The notes beneath the pieces were generated by a model, which was given only the letters and a program-made list of their open reading frames with translations, made no database searches and was not told the DNA's origin. From assembly GCF_001956915.1 (NCBI RefSeq), contig NZ_MLJO01000004.1, positions 62,001 through 126,000 of the forward strand: a stretch of 64,000 bases of DNA, in the 5' to 3' direction. The position numbers and the translations under genes were made by a program. Source of the stretch: Intrasporangium flavum. GTDB lineage: Bacteria; Actinomycetota; Actinomycetes; Actinomycetales; Dermatophilaceae. How positions within the stretch are numbered: the first letter of the stretch is position 1; each line of letters begins with the position of its first letter. This document shows positions 29,391 to 39,544 of the stretch, in pieces.

Positions 29391-30357
29391 GGGACGCGTC
29401 CGCGTCGGTGCCGTCGACTGCGGCACCAACTCGATCCGACTCCTCGTGGCCGACGTCGACCCGGCCACCGGCGCCCTCGAGGACGTCCTGCGCCGGATGG
29501 AGATCGTGCGCCTCGGCCACGGCGTCGACCGCACGGGCCTCATCGCCCCCGAGTCGATGGAGCGCACCCTGCGGGTCACCCGCGAGTACGCGGCGCAGTG
29601 CCACGAGCTCGGGGCCGAGCGCATCCGGTTCGTGGCCACGTCCGCCTCGCGCGACGCCCGCAACGCGGGTGAGTTCATCGAGGGCGTCCGCGACGCCTTC
29701 CGCGAGCACGTCGGCGTGGCCGTGTCGCCCGAGGTCGTCTCGGGCGACGCGGAGGCCGCGCTGTCCTTCGCCGGCGCCACGGGCGGCCTCGCGGCGCGCG
29801 GCATCGCCGGCCCCTACCTCGTCGTCGACCTCGGCGGCGGTTCCACCGAGCTCGTCCGCGGCACCGACCACGTCGAGGCCGCCCGGTCGGTCGACGTCGG
29901 CTGCGTGCGCATGACCGAGCGCCACCTCGCCGGCGACCCGCCGACCGCCGAGGAGGTCGCCGCCGCGACCCGTGACATCGACGCCGCGCTCGACCTCGCC
30001 GAGTCGACGGTGCCGCTCGAGGGCATCGGGGCCCTCGTCGGGCTGGCCGGCAGCGTCACGACGATCACGGCGCACCTGCTGCGCCTGCCGGCCTACGACG
30101 CGAGCCGGATCCACCTGTCCCGCAACCCGGTCCAGGACGTCCTCGCGGCCTGCGACGACCTCCTCGCCATGACCCGCGCCGCCCGGGCGGACCTGCCGTA
30201 CCTGCACCCGGGCCGGGTCGACGTCATCGGCGCCGGGGCCCTGGTGTGGCGGCGCGTCGTCGAGCGGCTCGTCGACCGGTCGGGGGTCACCGACGTCGTC
30301 ACCTCCGAGCACGACATCCTCGACGGCATCGCCCTCAGCGCGGCACGTCGGGACTGA
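29383..30357 (+). CDS. ppx: Exopolyphosphatase, Ppx/GppA family
   Basis: The 324-residue protein has the ASKHA phosphatase fold. The first phosphate loop is VGAVDCGTNSIRLLVADV and the second is YLVVDLGGGSTELV. EIVRLGHGVDRTG and FVATSASRDARN are also typical. It shortens polyphosphate and may also hydrolyse pppGpp. The length matches actinobacterial short Ppx proteins without an HD domain. It overlaps DUF501 and converges with mptB. Confidence 0.93.
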   Translation: MAEGRVRVGAVDCGTNSIRLLVADVDPATGALEDVLRRMEIVRLGHGVDRTGLIAPESMERTLRVTREYAAQCHELGAERIRFVATSASRDARNAGEFIEGVRDAFREHVGVAVSPEVVSGDAEAALSFAGATGGLAARGIAGPYLVVDLGGGSTELVRGTDHVEAARSVDVGCVRMTERHLAGDPPTAEEVAAATRDIDAALDLAESTVPLEGIGALVGLAGSVTTITAHLLRLPAYDASRIHLSRNPVQDVLAACDDLLAMTRAARADLPYLHPGRVDVIGAGALVWRRVVERLVDRSGVTDVVTSEHDILDGIALSAARRD

Positions 30358-30373
30358 CCCCGGGGCGGACGCG

Positions 30374-31969
30374 TCAGGGCGCCACGGCGACGGCGACCGG
30401 CTCCTGCTCGAGCGCGCGCCGGCGGTGGGTGCGCAGGCGCGCGATCATCCACAGCGCGGCCGAGACGCCGAGCGCCCACGTGCCGTTGGACACCGTGGCG
30501 TCGACGACCCCGTAGGTGACGAAGAACAGCGTGACGACGACGATGCCGCGGACCCATCGCTCGGACAGGCGGGTCGCCGCGAGCACGACCCCGCCCCACA
30601 GCAGGTACCACGGGTGCAGGACCGGGCCGGAGATGCAGAGGATGAGCAGCACGCCGGCCGTCGCGAGCACGGGGTTGCGCACGACGAGGCGCCAGCCGAC
30701 CCACGCCATCGCCACCAGGCCGACACCGAGCCCGATCGTCTGGGCGACCGGCACGGGCACCTCGACCCAGCCGGACGGCATGCCGCCGAGGCGCATGAAC
30801 CACTCGACCGCGCTGCCGACGAACGTCGAGGGGGCGAGCAGCGAGCGGAGGGTCACCGGCACCGACAGGTTGGGCACCCAGCCGAAACCGAGGCCGCTGA
30901 AGGCCGTGATGGCCCAGAAGGTCGCGACGAAGACCGCGCCGAGCGAGAGGCCATGGCGCAGCAGCGCGAGCACCTTGTGCCGGACCCCCGGGGCGAGGTC
31001 GCCGGCCTGGACGGCCATCCCGACCACGCCGACGAGCGCGAGGACCGCGGTCTGCTTGTAGGCCGACGCGGCGGCGACGGTGGCGGCCGCGACGAGGAAC
31101 TGGCCACGGCTGGCCAGCAGCAGCGCGAGCACGACGAGGGCGACCATGACGGCGTCGCCGTGGGCGCCGCCGACGAAGTGCATGATGACGAGCGGGTTGA
31201 GCACACCGAGCCACAGCGCGTGCCGGCCGCTCGAGCCGTACCGCTCGGCCAGCCGGGGCAGGGCGTAGGCGAGCAGCGCCACCGCGGCGAGCGTCGGGAC
31301 GCGCATGAGCACGGCCGAGGCGTAGGCGTTCTCCGGCGCGACGGCCACGACGAGGTGCTGCACCTGGAGCGCGAGCGGCCCGTACGGCGCCGGCGTCTGG
31401 CTCCACATCGGGTCGACCTGGTCGGAGAACGGCCCGGGGATCGAGAACGGCGTCAGGACGTAGGGGTCCAGGCCCCGGGAGACGATCTCGCCCTGCGCGG
31501 CGTAGCTGTACGCGTCGCGGCTGAAGAGCGGCGGCGCGAGCAGGATCGGCAGGCTCCAGAGCAGCCACGCGAGCGAAGGGGGGCGGCGGCCGTGCACCGG
31601 TCGCATCCGCAGCCACGCGTCGACGAGCAGCGCCATGCCGACGGCCATGAGCACCGTGGTGATGACGCGTCCGACACCGCTGTCGAGCCACTGCAGGTGC
31701 AGCGTCGTGATGACGGGCGAGGCCCCGGCGGCGAAGGCGCCGCTCGGCAGGAAGGCCGGCGAGACCGAGCCGGCCGCGACGAACGCCATGCCGAGCATGC
31801 CGCGTCGGACCATCGGGTCGAGCCAGCTGCGCAGGAGGGCGTCGCGCAGGCGGTCGGCGAACTCGAGCAGCTGGGTGGCCCCGGGCCGTGCGACGGCCGC
31901 GCGGGCACCGTCGGTCCGGTGGGCACGGGAGGACGGGGCCTCCGAGCCCGCGACGCGCTGATCCAGCAC
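30374..31969 (-). CDS. mptB: Polyprenol-phosphate-mannose alpha-1,6-mannosyltransferase (MptB-like)
   Basis: The 531-residue protein is a GT-C membrane glycosyltransferase with about 12-13 hydrophobic segments. The first outer loop has the acidic FSRDAYSYAAQGEIVSRGLDP, and a later loop has NPLVIMHFVGGAHGDAVMV, both typical of MptA/MptB. It elongates an alpha-1,6-mannan core of lipomannan-type glycolipids from polyprenyl-phosphomannose. GTG at 31969 follows AGGAGG with 5 bases between. No other lipoglycan gene adjoins. Confidence 0.82.
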   Translation of the reverse strand: MLDQRVAGSEAPSSRAHRTDGARAAVARPGATQLLEFADRLRDALLRSWLDPMVRRGMLGMAFVAAGSVSPAFLPSGAFAAGASPVITTLHLQWLDSGVGRVITTVLMAVGMALLVDAWLRMRPVHGRRPPSLAWLLWSLPILLAPPLFSRDAYSYAAQGEIVSRGLDPYVLTPFSIPGPFSDQVDPMWSQTPAPYGPLALQVQHLVVAVAPENAYASAVLMRVPTLAAVALLAYALPRLAERYGSSGRHALWLGVLNPLVIMHFVGGAHGDAVMVALVVLALLLASRGQFLVAAATVAAASAYKQTAVLALVGVVGMAVQAGDLAPGVRHKVLALLRHGLSLGAVFVATFWAITAFSGLGFGWVPNLSVPVTLRSLLAPSTFVGSAVEWFMRLGGMPSGWVEVPVPVAQTIGLGVGLVAMAWVGWRLVVRNPVLATAGVLLILCISGPVLHPWYLLWGGVVLAATRLSERWVRGIVVVTLFFVTYGVVDATVSNGTWALGVSAALWMIARLRTHRRRALEQEPVAVAVAP

Positions 31970-32210
31970 TCGTCCTCCTGTGGAAGGTACGCCGCAGCCC
32001 CCGTGGCGCGGTGTGTGGGTCGCGCGGGGACATGGCGGACCGTTCCCCTGGGACCCGATGCCACCAGTGTAGGAGGACACCACCCCCGGGCGTCAGGAAG
32101 GACCGCCCCGGTGGACACAAAGCGTGACCGAACCGTGGCCGAGGCCCGGTAGGGGCTCGACGCGTGTCGGGACATGTGGCCCCGCGTCGGCCCGCCCTGA
32201 CGCGGCCGGG

Positions 32211-32285
32211 TACCCCCGGAGGGACTCGAACCCTCACCGTTGGCGATTTTAAGTCGCCTGCCTCTGCCGATTGGGCCACGGGGGC
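32211..32285 (-). tRNA. tRNA-Leu (anticodon TAA), class I shape
   Basis: Read on the minus strand, GCCCCCG pairs with CGGGGGT (one G-U). The D arm is GCC...GGC. The anticodon arm is GGCGA-CTTAAAA-TCGCC with anticodon TAA. The T arm is GAGGG-TTCGAGT-CCCTC. The total is 75 bases with a variable loop of about 6. Leucine tRNAs normally carry a long variable arm (about 85 bases), so this UUA reader is unusual. CCA is not encoded. Confidence 0.82.
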
Positions 32286-32387
32286 GCACCGGCTGCGCCG
32301 GCGGCCCTCAGTATGCCGCCGCGTCACGAATGCGTTGCAGGGCACGCCGCCACCATCCGGGGAACCCGTGGGGTGGTCCCGGACGCT

Positions 32388-32393
32388 TAGTCT
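32388..32393 (+). promoter_or_regulatory. -10 box for the Bax-inhibitor-like gene
   Basis: TAGTCT lies about 50 bases before the ATG at 32445, in a 160-base gap after the tRNA. Confidence 0.35.
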
Positions 32394-32444
32394 GGTGACA
32401 GTCGCCACCGACCGGTGGCACCAGTGCCCAAGGAGCACACTCAC

Positions 32445-33326
32445 ATGGCAGGTGGAAACCCGGTCTTCGACCGGCTCAACAAGCAGATCGAGAAGGAGCG
32501 ATACGCCGGCTTCGGCACGCCGCAGGGGCAGCCCGCGCAGGGCCAGCAGGCCACGCAGGCGGCGACCACCGGCTACGCGTCCCAGGACGCCATGACCGCC
32601 CAGCAGCTCGACGAGCTCTACGCACGCCAGAGCGCCGGGTCCGTCGACACCGGTCGCGTCACCGTCGACGACGTCGTCATCAAGAGCCTGACGCTCTTCG
32701 TCATCACGGTCGGTGTCGCCGCCGTCTCGTGGTTCTGGACCGGCGCCAACACCGACATGACGCTGCCGTTCTGGCTCGGCGGCATGTTCGGCACGCTGAT
32801 CCTCGGCTTCGCCATCGCCTTCATGAAGAAGGTGTCGGTGCCGCTGCTCATGGTCTACGCGGTGCTGCAGGGTGCCTTCCTCGGCGCCTTCAGCCAGTAC
32901 ATCGCCTCGATCCCGAAGTACGACGGCGTCGTGCAGATGGCCGTGCTGGCCACACTCTGCGTCTTCGTCGCGATGTACATCGGCTACGCCACGGGCTTCG
33001 TCAAGGTCAACGCCAAGACGCGTCGGATGTTCTTCTTCGCGATCGTCGGCTACGGCATCTTCTCGCTGCTGCAGGTCGTGCTGCTCATGACCGGCGTCAT
33101 CGACGGCTGGGGCTTCGGCGGCAGCGGCGGCCTCGGCCTGGTGCTGTCGGTCGTCGGGGTCGGCCTCGCGTCCTACTCGCTGGCCATCGACTTCGACTCG
33201 ATCGACCACGCCGTCCAGGCCGGCGCCCCGAAGAAGTACTCGTGGCTGCTGGCCCACGGCCTCATCGTGACCCTCGTCTGGCTCTACATCGAGTTCGTCC
33301 GCCTCTTCGCGCGCCTGCGCGACTGA
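32445..33326 (+). CDS. Bax inhibitor-1/YccA family membrane protein
   Basis: The 293-residue protein has about 85 soluble, Gln-rich N-terminal residues and then seven hydrophobic segments, typical of BI-1/YccA proteins. These are pH-sensitive ion-leak channels or FtsH modulators. The conserved end SYSLAIDFDSIDHAVQAGAPKKYSW carries the acidic pair used in pH sensing. ATG at 32445 follows AAGGAG. The gene stands alone apart from the small frame after it. Confidence 0.88.
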   Translation: MAGGNPVFDRLNKQIEKERYAGFGTPQGQPAQGQQATQAATTGYASQDAMTAQQLDELYARQSAGSVDTGRVTVDDVVIKSLTLFVITVGVAAVSWFWTGANTDMTLPFWLGGMFGTLILGFAIAFMKKVSVPLLMVYAVLQGAFLGAFSQYIASIPKYDGVVQMAVLATLCVFVAMYIGYATGFVKVNAKTRRMFFFAIVGYGIFSLLQVVLLMTGVIDGWGFGGSGGLGLVLSVVGVGLASYSLAIDFDSIDHAVQAGAPKKYSWLLAHGLIVTLVWLYIEFVRLFARLRD

Positions 33327-33331
33327 CGCGG

Positions 33332-33637
33332 GTGGCACCTTCGCGCGTGGGTTCGCCGACCCCGCAGGAGGTGTCGGACGAGCTCCGGCGCGTGGCCGAG
33401 CGGTGGCAGCAGCTACCGCTCGGCCACGCGCTTTCGCGTCTGGGGCTGGTCCGTGACCTCGTCCAGGACCTCGCCGACCGCGTCGCGTCCTCGCGGGGGC
33501 GTCCGCCGGTGCCGGTGCCCGACCTCGGGCCGGCGGTCGTGCTGGACCAGCTGGCCGTCATGGTGTGGGACGCCTCGGCCGCCGGCGTCGGCGCCGACCT
33601 GCAGGAGCGTCTGGCCACCCTGCGCCGCGCCCTCTGA
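33332..33637 (+). CDS. Small hypothetical protein
   Basis: The 101-residue frame (96 if it starts at GTG 33347) reads SDELRRVAERWQQLPLGHALSRL and then PVPDLGPAVVLDQLAVMVWDA, and looks helical. I do not recognise a family. It lies 5 bases after the Bax-inhibitor-like gene, has normal codon use and ends before a strong terminator, so it is probably expressed with that gene. It has no signal peptide or membrane segment. Confidence 0.6.
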   Translation: MAPSRVGSPTPQEVSDELRRVAERWQQLPLGHALSRLGLVRDLVQDLADRVASSRGRPPVPVPDLGPAVVLDQLAVMVWDASAAGVGADLQERLATLRRAL

Positions 33638-33674
33638 GCCCCGGCGCGCCGCCGGCCAGAGCACGTGGTCGTGA

Positions 33675-33723
33675 CACGACGACGCGGGTGGGCCCCACAA
33701 GGGACGCACCCGCGTCGGTCGTG
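33675..33723. terminator. Bidirectional hairpin terminator
   Basis: CACGAC plus GACGCGGGTG (33675-33690) pairs with CACCCGCGTC plus GTCGTG (33707-33723), with one bulged G, around a 16-base loop. It lies between two convergent genes, the small hypothetical gene and thiolase. Confidence 0.75.
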
Positions 33724-33733
33724 CTCGGCAGCG

Positions 33734-34957
<1,224 letters not shown>

Positions 34958-35008
34958 GGGGGAACTCCTGGACTTCGTCGGCGGCCCCGGGCGACGGCGC
35001 ACGGGTGG

Positions 35009-35022
35009 ACTAAGCGCTTGCT
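35009..35022. promoter_or_regulatory. TetR-type (FadR/KstR2-like) operator before thiolase
   Basis: On the minus strand AGCAAGCGCTTAGT is nearly palindromic. It fits the pattern AnCAAGnnCTTGnT known for TetR regulators of acyl-CoA catabolism at every fixed base but one. It lies 52 bases upstream of the thiolase start. Confidence 0.5.
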
Positions 35023-35142
35023 CAGCCCCTCGATGGTAGGACGTCCGCGCGAGCGTGGACACCCTCGGCGCCATGACCTGCGTCTCCTCGGCGGCGTCCG
35101 TCCCGCGCCGCGTCCGGGTACGTCGGGGACGACGGAGGCGGC

Positions 35143-35148
35143 TAGGGT
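35143..35148 (+). promoter_or_regulatory. -10 box of the lipoprotein gene
   Basis: TAGGGT lies about 80 bases before the lipoprotein ATG at 35230, which leaves a leader of roughly 75 bases. Confidence 0.35.
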
Positions 35149-35229
35149 GTGCGGGTTCGCGGCCACAGCAGCCGCCGTGCGCCCGGCCACTGTCGGGCGA
35201 CACCCGACCAGCCAGGGGGCCTCCCACCC

Positions 35230-35979
35230 ATGAAGACCATGACGACCCGCGCCGTCGCGCTCGCCGGCGCCCTCGCGATCAGCCTCGGCGTCGCCGCGTG
35301 CTCGAAGTCGGACACGCCGACGACGGCGTCCACGGGCTCGACCGGCTCCACGACCTCCGCCCCGGCGACGTCCGACTCGGCGGCGCCCAAGCCGTCCGAG
35401 GTCCTCGAGAAGGCCAAGGCCAACGCGCTCGCCGCGACCTCGGCCGCCTTCGTCGGTGACGTCGAGCAGACCGGCAAGAAGATCTCCATCGACTTCAAGG
35501 GCACGAGCGACGGCAAGACGTCCGACATCACGATCGCGATGGAGGGCAGCGGCAAGGCGCGCCTCATCACGCTGCCCTCGGCGGTCTACATCCAGGCCGA
35601 CGCGACGTTCTGGAAGAAGCAGGGCGCCCCGGCGTCGGTGCAGAAGGCCGGTGACAAGTTCATCAAGGCTCCGGCCTCGGCCTCGTCGATGACCGAGACG
35701 CTCAGCCTCAAGAGCTTCCTCGAGAAGGCCTTCGGCGCCGTGACGCCGAGCCAGCTGTCCTCCACGGTCGCCGAGGAGAACGTCAACGGCACGGACTGCT
35801 GGGTCCTCACCGACAAGAAGGGCAAGTCCGAGGGCGCGCTCTACGTCTCCAAGGACAAGCTCCAGGTCGTCCGCTTCACCGGCTCCACCAAGAGCCCGGG
35901 CCAGCTCGACTTCTCCAAGTGGGGCGAGGACCTCGGCATCAAGGCGCCCGCCGCCAACCAGATCATGAGCATCGGCTGA
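35230..35979 (+). CDS. LppX/LprG-like lipoprotein
   Basis: The 249-residue protein has a signal peptide with lipobox VAAC (Cys24) and a Ser/Thr-rich linker. The beta-rich domain has short repeats of the type SIDFKGTSDGKTSDITIAME and LPSAVYIQADATFWKKQG, like the LppX_LprAFG and DUF6612 families that carry lipids or scaffold envelope proteins. The function is not certain. It has few neighbours of related role. Confidence 0.75.
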   Translation: MKTMTTRAVALAGALAISLGVAACSKSDTPTTASTGSTGSTTSAPATSDSAAPKPSEVLEKAKANALAATSAAFVGDVEQTGKKISIDFKGTSDGKTSDITIAMEGSGKARLITLPSAVYIQADATFWKKQGAPASVQKAGDKFIKAPASASSMTETLSLKSFLEKAFGAVTPSQLSSTVAEENVNGTDCWVLTDKKGKSEGALYVSKDKLQVVRFTGSTKSPGQLDFSKWGEDLGIKAPAANQIMSIG

Positions 35980-36024
35980 CGCCGACACGACTGACGCTGC
36001 CGCCCGGCACCCCCGGTGCCGGCA

Positions 36025-37191
36025 TCACGACCGAGGGGTCGCCTGCACCGCGGGTGGCCCCTCGTCGCGTTCCCGATCACGGTGGTCGTCGCGCTCGACG
36101 CGGCTGTAGTCGAGCAGGCCGGGCCCCGGGCCGTGCTCGCCCGCGCCCTCAGACGCGTCGGGGCCTCGGGACGCGTCGATCCCGGGGAACGAGCCGACCG
36201 GCGCGGCGGGACGGATCCGGTGCAGCAGCACCGCCCAGCGGCCCTGCCGGCCGCGAGCCTGGCCGGCCACCTCGGCCGGGGCGACCTCGGTGCCGGGCTG
36301 CGCGACGGCCCGGGTGGCGGCGACCGCGACCGGTCCGACGCCCTCGCCGCGGCGCACGTTGGGCTCGGGCGGGGCGCTGCGCTCACCGAACAGGTCGAGG
36401 GCCGCGCTCACGGTGGGCAGCAGGGCGGCCGCGACGCGGGCGTAGCCGGCCGGGCTGGGGTGGAAGCGGTCTTCGCTGAACATGATCTTGGGGTCGGCGC
36501 TGAAGGCCTCGCTCAGCATGTCGCCGACCGACACGGCCCGGCCGCCGGCCTCGACCACCGCGACGGTCTGCGCCGCGGCGAGGTCGCGCGACCAACGGCG
36601 CGCCAGCAGGCGCAGCGGTTGCGGGACCGGCTCGATGGCACCGAGGTCGGGGCACGTGCCGACGACGACCTCCGAGCCGGCCTCGCGCAGGCTGCGGACC
36701 GCCATCTCGAGGTGGCGCACCGCGACGGACGTGTCGATGCGGTGGGTGACGTCGTTGGCCCCGATGAGCACGAGGGCGACGTCGGGGGTCGGGACCTCCT
36801 CGAGCGCGCGTTCGACCTGCGCGTCGAGGTCGGGCGACTCCGCCCCGACGACGGCGACGTTCGTCAGGCGCACGGGCCGGCCGCTGAACGCGGCGACGCC
36901 GGTGGCGATGATCGCCCCGATGGTCTGGTGCGGGTGCGCGGCGCCCATCCCGGCGCCGGTGGAGTCGCCGAGGACGACGAGCCGGATCGGCTCGCCGGGG
37001 CCGAAGCCGTAGCGTCCGTCGTCCTCCGGCGCACCCTCGAAGGGCTGCCCGACGAGGCGCCGGGCCATGGCCGCCTCGGCCTTGATGACGCCGTAGCCGA
37101 GGAGGCTGAGCAGCCCGAGCCCGGCGACGCCGACACCGCCGCCGTAGGCGGCCTGCTGGGCGATCCGTCGCGCGCGTCGTGCACGTCCCAT
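36025..37191 (-). CDS. SGNH/GDSL hydrolase
   Basis: The 388-residue protein has an N-terminal signal anchor (YGGGVGVAGLGLLSLLGYGVI). The SGNH domain has VVLGDSTGAGMG (Ser77), GANDVTHR and the C-terminal Asp-His block SEDRFHPSPAGYARV. It is likely an esterase or acyltransferase facing outward. A disordered, Arg/Pro/Gly-rich tail of about 110 residues follows. ATG at 37191 follows GGAGGGGG. Confidence 0.88.
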   Translation of the reverse strand: MGRARRARRIAQQAAYGGGVGVAGLGLLSLLGYGVIKAEAAMARRLVGQPFEGAPEDDGRYGFGPGEPIRLVVLGDSTGAGMGAAHPHQTIGAIIATGVAAFSGRPVRLTNVAVVGAESPDLDAQVERALEEVPTPDVALVLIGANDVTHRIDTSVAVRHLEMAVRSLREAGSEVVVGTCPDLGAIEPVPQPLRLLARRWSRDLAAAQTVAVVEAGGRAVSVGDMLSEAFSADPKIMFSEDRFHPSPAGYARVAAALLPTVSAALDLFGERSAPPEPNVRRGEGVGPVAVAATRAVAQPGTEVAPAEVAGQARGRQGRWAVLLHRIRPAAPVGSFPGIDASRGPDASEGAGEHGPGPGLLDYSRVERDDHRDRERDEGPPAVQATPRS

Positions 37192-37406
37192 CGGCCACCC
37201 CCTCCGTCGGTCCTGCGTCTCACCGGTGCTCGTTCGTCCCCTGACGTGCTCGCCGGGTTCTTCACGGTAACGCGCAGCGCCGACGCGTCGTGCCCGGTTC
37301 GCGGGAGCCCGGCGGGCCGTCGCGGCGGCCCTCACCCTGTCCGTACCCGAGGGATCGGCGGGGTCCACCGCGCGGGCGTCCGTCTCGCGGGCTGGGACGG
37401 CGCACC

Positions 37407-37412
37407 TAGGAT
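37407..37412 (+). promoter_or_regulatory. -10 box for leaderless cbs
   Basis: TAGGAT ends 6 bases before GTG 37419, so the transcript probably begins at the start codon. Confidence 0.45.
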
Positions 37413-37418
37413 GGGCGC

Positions 37419-38792
37419 GTGAAGTACGCAGAGAACGTGGCCGACCTCGTCGGCAACACCCCCCTGGTCAAGCTGGGCTCCGTCACCGCCGACGCGGGGG
37501 TGAGGTGCACGGTCCTGGCGAAGGTCGAGTACTTCAACCCGGGTGGGTCGGTCAAGGACCGCATCGCGCTGCGCATGGTCGAGGCCGCCGAGCGCGACGG
37601 CCTCCTGAAGCCGGGCGGCACCATCGTCGAGCCGACGAGCGGCAACACCGGCGTCGGCCTCGCGCTCGTGGCGCAGCGCCGCGGCTACAAGTGCGTCTTC
37701 GTCTGCCCCGACAAGGTGAGCCAGGACAAGCGCGACGTGCTCAAGGCCTACGGCGCCGAGGTCGTCGTCTGCCCCACCGCCGTCGAGCCGGAGCACCCCG
37801 ACTCCTACTACTCGGTGAGCGACCGCCTCGTCCGCGAGATCGACGGCGCGTGGAAGCCGAACCAGTACTACAACCCCGAGGGCCCCAACAGCCACTACCT
37901 GACCACCGGTCCGGAGATCTGGCGCGACACCGACGGCCGCGTCACGCACTTCGTCGCGGGCGCCGGCACGGGCGGCACGATCAGCGGCACCGGCAAGTAC
38001 CTCAAGGAGGTCAGCGACGGCGCGGTCCGCATCATCGCGGCCGACCCCGAGGGCTCGGTCTACTCCGGCGGCACCGGCCGGCCCTACCTCGTCGAAGGCG
38101 TCGGCGAGGACTTCTGGCCGGGGGCCTACGACCCGTCGGTCGTCGACGAGGTCATCGCCGTCACCGACGCCGAGTCGTTCGAGATGACGCGTCGCCTCGC
38201 CCGCGAGGAGGGCCTGCTCGTCGGCGGGTCGTGCGGCATGGCGGTCGTCGCCGCGCTGCGGGCCGCCAAGGACCTGCCCGAGGACGCCGTGGTCGTCGTG
38301 CTGCTGCCCGACTCCGGCCGCGGCTACATGAGCAAGATCTTCAACGACGAGTGGATGCACTCCTACGGGTTCCTCACCGAGGACCACACCGAGCAGACCG
38401 TCGGCGACGTCCTGCACACGAAGTCGGGTGACATGCCGGCACTCGTGCACACGCACCCGAACGAGACGATCCGCGACGCCGTCGCGATCCTGCAGGAGTA
38501 CGGCGTCTCGCAGATGCCGGTCGTCAAGGCCGAGCCGCCCGTCATGTCGGGCGAGGTCGCCGGCTCGGTCAGCGAGCGGGCCCTGCTCGACGCGCTCTTC
38601 ACCGGTCGCGCGCACCTGGCCGACGCCGTCGAGAAGCACATCGAGCCCGGGCTGCCGCTCATCGGCGCCGGCTCGCCCGTGTCGGCGGCCCGCAAGGAGC
38701 TCGAGACCGCGGACGCGGTGCTCGTCGTCGACGACGGCAAGCCGGTCGGCGTCCTCACTCGCGCGGACCTGCTGGCGTTCCTCGCCGACTGA
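37419..38792 (+). CDS. cbs: Cystathionine beta-synthase
   Basis: The 457-residue PLP enzyme joins homocysteine and serine in reverse transsulfuration. The PLP lysine lies in NPGGSVKDRIAL (Lys46). EPTSGNTGVGLA and AGAGTGGTISGTGKYL bind substrate and phosphate. Two C-terminal CBS domains begin at about residue 335 (PALVHTHPNETIRDAVAILQ; DAVLVVDDGKPVGVLTRADLL) and may bind an adenosyl ligand. Cysteine synthase is ruled out by the CBS pair. Confidence 0.94.
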   Translation: MKYAENVADLVGNTPLVKLGSVTADAGVRCTVLAKVEYFNPGGSVKDRIALRMVEAAERDGLLKPGGTIVEPTSGNTGVGLALVAQRRGYKCVFVCPDKVSQDKRDVLKAYGAEVVVCPTAVEPEHPDSYYSVSDRLVREIDGAWKPNQYYNPEGPNSHYLTTGPEIWRDTDGRVTHFVAGAGTGGTISGTGKYLKEVSDGAVRIIAADPEGSVYSGGTGRPYLVEGVGEDFWPGAYDPSVVDEVIAVTDAESFEMTRRLAREEGLLVGGSCGMAVVAALRAAKDLPEDAVVVVLLPDSGRGYMSKIFNDEWMHSYGFLTEDHTEQTVGDVLHTKSGDMPALVHTHPNETIRDAVAILQEYGVSQMPVVKAEPPVMSGEVAGSVSERALLDALFTGRAHLADAVEKHIEPGLPLIGAGSPVSAARKELETADAVLVVDDGKPVGVLTRADLLAFLAD

Positions 38793-38823
38793 CCCCCCTC
38801 GCGCCGAGCCGATCCCACGGCAA

Positions 38824-38864
38824 ACGCGTCGGGCCCCCTTCTGCTGGAAGGGGGCCCGACGCGT
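38824..38864. terminator. Bidirectional terminator after cbs
   Basis: Eighteen bases starting ACGCGTCGGGCC (38824-38841) pair perfectly with 38847-38864 around a 5-base loop (TGCTG). It separates cbs from the convergent HhH-GPD gene. The outer end of the stem is the ACGCGT found in the window's repeated octamer. Confidence 0.85.
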
Positions 38865-38886
38865 CTGGGTCGAATGGTGCTGTGGC

Positions 38887-39486
38887 TCAGGCCTGCTGCT
38901 TGGCCTCTGCCTTCTTGGCCTTCTTGAACTCACGCACCTTGACGCGCGACGCGTCGTCGACGACGTCGGCGATGGACCGGTGGCCCGGCTGCCCGTAGTC
39001 GCCGGTGGCCTCCTGCCACCCCTCGGGCGTCACCCCGAACTGCTTGGCGAGCAGTGCCGCGAAGATCCGCGCCTTCTGGTCGCCGAAGCCGGGCAGGCTG
39101 CCGATGCGGCGCACCAGCTCGCGGCCCGAGTCGACACCGGCCCACACGTTCGCTGCGTCGCCGCCCCAGTCGTCGACGAGGGCCTGGCACAGCTGCTGGG
39201 TGCGCGTGGCCATCGAGCCCGGGAAGCGATGCAGCGCCGGCGGCGTCCGGAAGTGCTCGAGGAGCGTCTCGGGCGGCAGCGCCGCGATCGCGGCGGCGTC
39301 GAGGCGGCCACCGGCCGGCACGCCCATCCGCTCGGCGAGCACGCTCGGGGAGGTGAACGCCTTCTCCATCGGGATCTGCTGGTCCAGCTGCATGCCGAGC
39401 AGCAGGGCGAGGGGGTCGTGGGCGAGCAGCGCGTTGGCCGCGTCGGTGGAGCCGAGGTGCAGTGCCTGGGGTGCCTGGGGTGCCAT
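38887..39486 (-). CDS. HhH-GPD type base-excision repair protein
   Basis: The 199-residue protein matches the actinobacterial HhH-GPD family. LLLGMQLDQQIPMEKAF and IGSLPGFGDQKARIFAALLAKQFG form the helix-hairpin-helix. It has no FeS-cluster cysteines, so it is not a Nth or MutY orthologue. A Lys-rich tail (FKKAKKAEAKQQA) may bind DNA. The start is ATG 39486 or 39495. It diverges from the DUF695 gene. Confidence 0.85.
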   Translation of the reverse strand: MAPQAPQALHLGSTDAANALLAHDPLALLLGMQLDQQIPMEKAFTSPSVLAERMGVPAGGRLDAAAIAALPPETLLEHFRTPPALHRFPGSMATRTQQLCQALVDDWGGDAANVWAGVDSGRELVRRIGSLPGFGDQKARIFAALLAKQFGVTPEGWQEATGDYGQPGHRSIADVVDDASRVKVREFKKAKKAEAKQQA

Positions 39487-39530
39487 GCGCCCCATCGTGC
39501 CGCACGCCGCACGCTCCCAGCCTCATGGTG

Positions 39531-39536
39531 CAGGAT
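39531..39536 (+). promoter_or_regulatory. -10 box for the DUF695 gene
   Basis: CAGGAT lies 8 bases before ATG 39545, another probable leaderless start. Confidence 0.3.
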
Positions 39537-39544
39537 GAGCGGCC

